Source: an archaeon
GTDB lineage: Archaea; Thermoproteota; Nitrososphaeria; Nitrososphaerales; Gagatemarchaeaceae
NCBI GenBank assembly: GCA_021786575.1
Contig: JAJYMY010000001.1
Span: 1-64,000, forward strand
Length of the DNA: 64,000 nucleotides
Direction of reading: 5' to 3'
Shown in pieces: positions 59,725-64,000 of the stretch. A program made the translations under genes and the position numbers. The notes below the pieces were generated by a model that worked only from the letters and a program-made list of their open reading frames with translations, made no database searches and had not been told where the DNA came from. Each line of letters starts with the position of its first letter. The first letter of the stretch is position 1.

Positions 59725-60141
59725 CTAAGCTACCTTGGCGACGGACCGGGCGCCACAGGCCTCACACACCATGAACCACATGCGTTTCTCCTTGTCCAGG
59801 TGGGTGTCAGGGCTCCCGCAGACCGGGCAGATTACACCGTCCTTGAGATAGCGCTGGAGGAGCTGAGAGAACGAATCCCTGTCCTTTCGTCCGATGAAGA
59901 TGGCGCGATCCCCGTCGAGAGAGGCCGCGGTAGCCAGTTCTTTGGCAAGATACATGAGGACGCGCCCGGATTCGCGCCTCAAGAGCTTTGGAAATTCGGC
60001 GTAGTTCCGGAAGATGGTCTTGTTGCCGACCCAGATTACGTCTGGCTCTGGGAGCTCGAGCCTGAGCGCGCCGGACTTCGTCGCGTCCTTATCCAGTCCG
60101 GATCTTGCCCTAGACAGTAGCTCTTCGTACGACCTCGGCAT
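59725..60141 (-). CDS. Translation initiation factor aIF2 subunit beta
   Basis: 138 residues from ATG 60141. The N-terminal helix SYEELLSRARSGL contacts the gamma subunit. The core is RLELPEPDVIWVGNKTIFRNYAEFPKLLRR. The C-terminal zinc ribbon has Cys105, Cys108, Cys126 and Cys129. As part of aIF2 it supports initiator tRNA delivery. It is the upstream gene of the pair with DUF424. Confidence 0.92.
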   Translation of the reverse strand: MPRSYEELLSRARSGLDKDATKSGALRLELPEPDVIWVGNKTIFRNYAEFPKLLRRESGRVLMYLAKELATAASLDGDRAIFIGRKDRDSFSQLLQRYLKDGVICPVCGSPDTHLDKEKRMWFMVCEACGARSVAKVA

Positions 60142-60237
60142 TGAGCGAATAACGAGCGCATGGTATTTCAAGTCTTCTGACCGACACGAGGCATAGCGCG
60201 AGCCAAAGATTAAATCGGAAACCGGGAGGGGCGTTCC

Positions 60238-61044
60238 GTGAAGCCGAGGGCGGAGTTCGGCGTCTTTGGCGGGTCCGGATTCTACAAGCTCGCAGAAGGG
60301 ACCGGGACCGTTGTCGTCACCACCCGCTACGGTAAGCCTAGTGGGAAGGTGACGCTGGCGAACATCGAGGGGCGGAAGGTCGCGTTCATTCCCAGACATG
60401 GAGTCCACCATGAATTCCCCCCGCACGAAGTCCCCTACCGGGCGAACGTCCTCTCTTTCAAGAAGCTGGGGGTGATTAGGGTCATCGGACCGAACGCCGT
60501 CGGCAGCTTGAAGGGAGAGGTGGCGCCGGGTGACCTCGTCCTCTGCGACCAGTTCGTCAACTTCACGTCGGGGAGGAAAGACACGTTCTACGACGGTCCG
60601 GAGACGACCCACGTCAGCACGGCGTCGCCCTACTGTCCCCAGATGAGGAGGGCGGCGGCGGAAGCCGCCGACGCCCTGGGGCTGAAGTACCACCGCTCCG
60701 GGACCGTGGTCGTCATACAGGGTCCCAGGTTCTCGACCAAGGCGGAGAGCAAGTTCTTCTCTCGTCAGGGGTGGGACGTCATCAACATGACCCAGTACCC
60801 CGAGGCTGTGCTTGCGCGGGAGCTGGAGATGTGCTATCTGAACATCTCCCTGGTGACAGACTATGACGCCGGTCTCGAGGGAGACCCAAGCGTGAAACCT
60901 GTCTCCCACGAAGAGGTGATCAGTGTATTCAACAGGAACTTGGAGAACTTAACTAGACTCATAGGCGAAACTGTGAAACGAGTCCCGGAGGAGCGCACAT
61001 GCGACTGTGGTTCAGCGCTCCAGCATGCGAGATTGATCGCCTGA
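60238..61044 (+). CDS. mtnP: S-methyl-5'-thioadenosine phosphorylase (adenine type)
   Basis: 268 residues from GTG 60238 with a GGGAGGGG site. Features: phosphate-site GGSGFYKL, RHGVHHEFPPHEVPYRAN, NAVGSLKGEVAPGD, and TDYDAG at 207-212. Asp in TDYD marks 6-aminopurine specificity, so the substrate is methylthioadenosine (to adenine plus methylthioribose 1-phosphate). It is the first gene of a salvage operon; its TGA overlaps the ATG of the APRT gene. Confidence 0.9.
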   Translation: MKPRAEFGVFGGSGFYKLAEGTGTVVVTTRYGKPSGKVTLANIEGRKVAFIPRHGVHHEFPPHEVPYRANVLSFKKLGVIRVIGPNAVGSLKGEVAPGDLVLCDQFVNFTSGRKDTFYDGPETTHVSTASPYCPQMRRAAAEAADALGLKYHRSGTVVVIQGPRFSTKAESKFFSRQGWDVINMTQYPEAVLARELEMCYLNISLVTDYDAGLEGDPSVKPVSHEEVISVFNRNLENLTRLIGETVKRVPEERTCDCGSALQHARLIA

Positions 61045-61574
61045 TGGGTAAGCTCGAGAAAGACATCAAGAGGGCGATCAGAAACATCCCAGACTATCCG
61101 AAAAAAGGAGTGGCGTTCAAGGACCTCACCACGCTTTGGGAGGATGGGAGTCTGACCAAGAGGGTCACAGACGCCATGGAGAGCAAGTGGGCGGGTGCCA
61201 AGCTAGACAAGATAGTCGGAATCGAAGCCAGGGGATTCATTGTCGGCGCCCCGCTCGCAGACCGCCTCGGCATAGGATTCGTCCCTGCCAGAAAGGTAGG
61301 GAAGCTACCAGCGAAGAAGGTGAGCGTGAACTATGAACTCGAATACGGCCGCCAGGGACTGGAGATGCACGCAGATTCAATCGCCAAAGGGGAGAGGGTG
61401 CTCATCGTCGACGACCTCCTTGCGACGGGCGGGACTTCGAAGGCGGCGGCTGCCCTGGTCAAGAAGCTTGGAGGGAAGGTCGTCGGGTTGGCATTTGTGA
61501 CCGAACTTGCCTCGCTGAAGGGAAGGGAGAAGCTATCAGGGTACGAGGTATTCACGCTATCCAAGTATGACTAG
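61044..61574 (+). CDS. apt: Adenine phosphoribosyltransferase
   Basis: 176 residues from ATG 61044 (TGATG overlap with the preceding gene). The PRPP loop is VLIVDDLLATGGT at about 119-131 and EARGFIVGAPLADRLGIGFVPARKVGKLP is typical of APRT. It converts adenine released by the phosphorylase to AMP, closing the salvage step encoded by its neighbour. Confidence 0.92.
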   Translation: MGKLEKDIKRAIRNIPDYPKKGVAFKDLTTLWEDGSLTKRVTDAMESKWAGAKLDKIVGIEARGFIVGAPLADRLGIGFVPARKVGKLPAKKVSVNYELEYGRQGLEMHADSIAKGERVLIVDDLLATGGTSKAAAALVKKLGGKVVGLAFVTELASLKGREKLSGYEVFTLSKYD

Positions 61575-62301
61575 GTCGACGCCGGTGGGGGTGATCATAG
61601 GAACTGGGGTGACAGGGCACTTCGACCTCAGCAGACCCAAAAACGTGAAGTCAGCGTTCGGAAGCGTGACGGTGTACGAACAAGCGGCTGAGAGGTATGT
61701 GGTCATCCCTAGGCACGGAGCCGAACACAAGGTTCCTCCGCACGCGATCAACTACCGGGCCAACATAGCGGCCCTGGAGCGCCTTGGGACGAAGGAGGTG
61801 ATTGCGACCAGCGCCGTGGGCTCCATGAACAGGGGCTTCGTAGTGGGGGGGCTGGGCTTGGCCGAACAGTTCATTGATTTCACTAGGCGAAGGGAGGTGA
61901 CCTTCTTCGGGGACGAGGTGCGCCACACGGACATGACCAACCCGTATAGCAGGCGGGTGAACGAGGCCCTTGCGTCTGCCGCGATGAAGCTTGGGGTGAA
62001 GCTGCGCGCCGGTCTAGTTTACGTCTGCACGGACGGGCCGAGGTTCGAGACCGCGGCGGAGATCAAGATGTACAGGAAGCTTGGAGGCGACGTGGTGGGG
62101 ATGACCGGGGTCCCAGAGGTCGTCCTGGCGAAGGAGAAGGGGATTGATTATTCATCCGTGCTGGTGGCCACCAACTGGGCGGCGGGGATGCAGCCCGCCG
62201 TGAGCCACGAGGAGGTCTCAAAGGTGATGGAAGGTGCGGGGAAGCTGGTGAAACGGTTGATAGAGGGGGCAGTCAGGGGCCTGACGGGAGACGAACGATG
62301 A
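61567..62301 (+). CDS. MTAP-family phosphorylase, 6-oxopurine type (MTI phosphorylase-like)
   Basis: 244 residues, clearly related to the adenine-type enzyme just upstream (GTGVTGHFD, RHGAEHKVPPHAINYRAN, SAVGSMNRG, DGPRFETAAEIKMYRKLGGDVVGMTGVPE). The base-recognition Asp is replaced: ATNWAAG has Asn203 where the partner has Asp208. In this family Asn marks 6-oxopurine substrates, so methylthioinosine or inosine/guanosine is more likely. It overlaps apt by 8 bases. Confidence 0.85.
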   Translation: MTRSTPVGVIIGTGVTGHFDLSRPKNVKSAFGSVTVYEQAAERYVVIPRHGAEHKVPPHAINYRANIAALERLGTKEVIATSAVGSMNRGFVVGGLGLAEQFIDFTRRREVTFFGDEVRHTDMTNPYSRRVNEALASAAMKLGVKLRAGLVYVCTDGPRFETAAEIKMYRKLGGDVVGMTGVPEVVLAKEKGIDYSSVLVATNWAAGMQPAVSHEEVSKVMEGAGKLVKRLIEGAVRGLTGDER

Positions 62302-63527
62302 GAATCGCAGATGCGAAGCTGAGCAGCGAAGGGGAGAGGAATTTCCTATGGGCGAAGGCGCACATGGGGGCGCTCACCAATCTGGAAGAGAAGTATGCGA
62401 AGTCAAGGCCGTTGGAAGGAGTGAGGATAGGTGTCTGCCTCCATATAACCAAGGAGACCTCCGTTCTCATAGACGCCCTGCTCGCGGCAGGAGCGGAAGT
62501 GAAGCTGGCGGCGGCCAACCCCCTCTCGACGCAAGACGACATTGCGGCGTACCTTTCCACCAGGACAGAAGTGTGGGCATGGAGGGGCCAGTCGGCGAAG
62601 GAGTACGCGTGGTGCATCGAGCAGGTGCTGGGCAGCAGGCCCCAGCAGCTCATCGACGACGGTGCAGACCTCCATGTAGCAGCTCACCGCGCTGAGGTCA
62701 CGGGGATTGTCGGTGGATCTGAGGAGACCACTACCGGAGTGGTCAGGTTGAAGGCGCTGGAAGCGCAGGGAGGGCTGGCGTATCCGGTCATCGCAGTAAA
62801 CGACGCCAAGACCAAGTTCATGTTCGACAACAGGTACGGGACGGGGCAAAGCACCCTGGACGGAATCATGAGGGCCACTGCGCTGCTCCTCGCCGGCATC
62901 AAGACCGTGGTAGTAGGCTACGGCTGGGTCGGCAAGGGCGTGGCAATGAGAGCCAGGGGGATGGGTTCGAGGGTAACGGTCGTAGAAGTTGACCCTATCA
63001 GGGCGCTTGAGGCGCATCTGGACGGCTTCGATGTGTCAGACATCGACAAGGCGGCTCCAGCGGGCGATTTGTTCATCACCACTACTGGGATGAAAGGCGT
63101 CATACCCTACGCGTCGATCGAGAAGATGAAAGAAGGAGCGATACTGTCCAACGCAGGCCACTTCGACGTCGAAATCGACGTGAAGACGTTGCTGTCAAGG
63201 GCGAAGAAGGTCAAAGAGGTGAGGACGAACGTGGACGAGGTGACGCTCCCATCTGGCAAGAGGGTATACCTGGTCGCGAAGGGGAGGATAGCGAACCTGG
63301 TCGCCGCGGAAGGGCATCCTCCCGAGGTAATGCAGATGTCTTTCGCTAATCAGATGATGGCCGCCATCCGCATCCATGCCGACCATCCTAAGATGCAGAA
63401 GAAGGTCTATGGAGTCCCGCCTGAGCTCGAAGACGAGGTAGCGAAGGCTGCGCTGAAGTCCATGGGCATATCCATAGGCGCCATGACGAAGGAACAGAAA
63501 GAATACGCCAACAGCTGGGAGATCTGA
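62298..63527 (+). CDS. ahcY: Adenosylhomocysteinase
   Basis: 409 residues, the archaeal length. NAD motif VVVGYGWVGKGVAMRARGMG at about 204-223, substrate residues in GSEETTTGVVRLKALE and VNDAKTKFMFDNRYGTGQS, and the C-terminal PPELEDEVAKAALKSMGI. It cleaves S-adenosylhomocysteine to homocysteine and adenosine, relieving inhibition of methyltransferases. It overlaps the previous gene by 4 bases. Confidence 0.95.
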   Translation: MRIADAKLSSEGERNFLWAKAHMGALTNLEEKYAKSRPLEGVRIGVCLHITKETSVLIDALLAAGAEVKLAAANPLSTQDDIAAYLSTRTEVWAWRGQSAKEYAWCIEQVLGSRPQQLIDDGADLHVAAHRAEVTGIVGGSEETTTGVVRLKALEAQGGLAYPVIAVNDAKTKFMFDNRYGTGQSTLDGIMRATALLLAGIKTVVVGYGWVGKGVAMRARGMGSRVTVVEVDPIRALEAHLDGFDVSDIDKAAPAGDLFITTTGMKGVIPYASIEKMKEGAILSNAGHFDVEIDVKTLLSRAKKVKEVRTNVDEVTLPSGKRVYLVAKGRIANLVAAEGHPPEVMQMSFANQMMAAIRIHADHPKMQKKVYGVPPELEDEVAKAALKSMGISIGAMTKEQKEYANSWEI

Positions 63528-63567
63528 GCTAAGGTTTAAACTGAAAGCGAAACCAACTCGCCCAGCC

Positions 63568-64000
63568 GTGACTGGAGACATGAATTCAGGGCGGGTGCTT
63601 GTCCTATGCGCCCTTCCTTACACCAACCAGGTCCCCCATATCGGGAACATAGTAGGTTCCCACCTCCCAGCCGACATTTTCGCGCGTTACTGCAGGCTTA
63701 GAGGCGTTGAAACACTCTTCGTGGGGGCCACTGACGAGAACGGGACGCCCACCGAGGTAGCTGCGCTCGAGCTTGGAGTGAGCCCGAAGGAGCTCACAGA
63801 CGCCCTTTACCGCGTCCACAGGGACATCTATTCGTGGTTCGAGATATCGTACGACATCTTCTCCAGGACTTCGAGCCCCACTCATCACAGGACGACGCAG
63901 GAGTTCTTCGCGAAGATCTATGATGAGGGGTATGTGACGGAGGGCGTCCTCCGGCTCCCTTACTGCGAGAACGACATGCTCTTCCTCCCGGACAGGTACG
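63568..64000 (+). CDS. metG: Methionyl-tRNA synthetase, N-terminal part (runs off the window)
   Basis: The catalytic start is VLVLCALPYTNQVPHIGNIVG, with the HIGH motif as HIGN, then DIFARYCRLRGVETLFVGATDENGTP, the CP-domain entry and YCENDMLFLPDRY at the right edge. It charges methionine to initiator and elongator tRNA. A TATA box at 63535-63540 suggests transcription from about 63564, so GTG 63568 is preferred; ATG 63580 is also possible. Only about 144 codons are in the window. Confidence 0.88.
   Translation, partial: MTGDMNSGRVLVLCALPYTNQVPHIGNIVGSHLPADIFARYCRLRGVETLFVGATDENGTPTEVAALELGVSPKELTDALYRVHRDIYSWFEISYDIFSRTSSPTHHRTTQEFFAKIYDEGYVTEGVLRLPYCENDMLFLPDRY

Overview
The window is archaeal and GC-rich. 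It carries an A-type ATPase operon (K-E-C-F-A-B-D-x-H-I), topoisomerase VI A and B, translation factors aIF1 and aIF2-beta, a RIO kinase, a Dim2/Pno1-like KH protein, a DUF424 protein, myo-inositol-1-phosphate synthase, a polyprenyl diphosphate synthase, archaeal TATA boxes a few tens of bases before start codons, and tRNAs with bulge-helix-bulge-like introns. A NuoH-I-J-K-M-L-M-N block (Nuo A-D and E-F-G not visible here) together with DnaK/DnaJ/GrpE suggests the Nitrososphaeria/Thermoproteota side of the archaea. This placement is an inference, and no rRNA is present to confirm it.

Region by region. 0-8 kb is accessory and partly decayed: an epimerase pseudogene, a class-C beta-lactamase-fold hydrolase, an M19 dipeptidase, a DExH helicase, a Cys-rich cation-efflux-like protein and a methyltransferase remnant. 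7.9-8.8 kb is a VapBC toxin-antitoxin pair flanked by 29-bp near-identical direct repeats. 8.9-9.9 kb holds a MarR regulator divergent from a VOC-fold protein. 10.14-23.94 kb looks like an integrated element. It is bounded by a 12-bp direct repeat that is the 3' end of an intact tRNA-Glu at its right edge. A tyrosine integrase sits at its left edge. The cargo includes a frameshifted J-protein, a RelE-like protein, membrane and secreted proteins, a cluster of GGGTTGCCA-type repeats, a GIY-YIG protein, and a protein in which a Top6B-transducer-like region without an ATPase domain is fused to a Spo11/Top6A-type cleavage module.

24-45 kb is core bioenergetics: prenyl synthase, the A-ATPase operon and the Nuo operon (NuoI carries an intein), all on the minus strand except the prenyl synthase, followed by aIF1. 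45-47.8 kb is a tRNA region (tRNA-CAU, tRNA-Asn) with several extra tRNA 3'-end fragments. 47.8-60 kb has a RCK potassium channel, Ino1, Top6A (with intein), Top6B, KH, RIO, GrpE-DnaK-DnaJ, DUF424 and aIF2-beta. 60.2-64 kb is a methylthioadenosine/adenine/S-adenosylhomocysteine salvage operon (two MTAP-family phosphorylases, APRT, AhcY), then methionyl-tRNA synthetase running off the edge.

The most unusual observations are the transducer plus Spo11-like fusion protein in the integrated element, introns at one D-loop position in all three tRNAs seen, and apparent near-cognate start codons (CTG for top6B, ACG for dnaK). All calls rest on reading the sequence; no database search was run.
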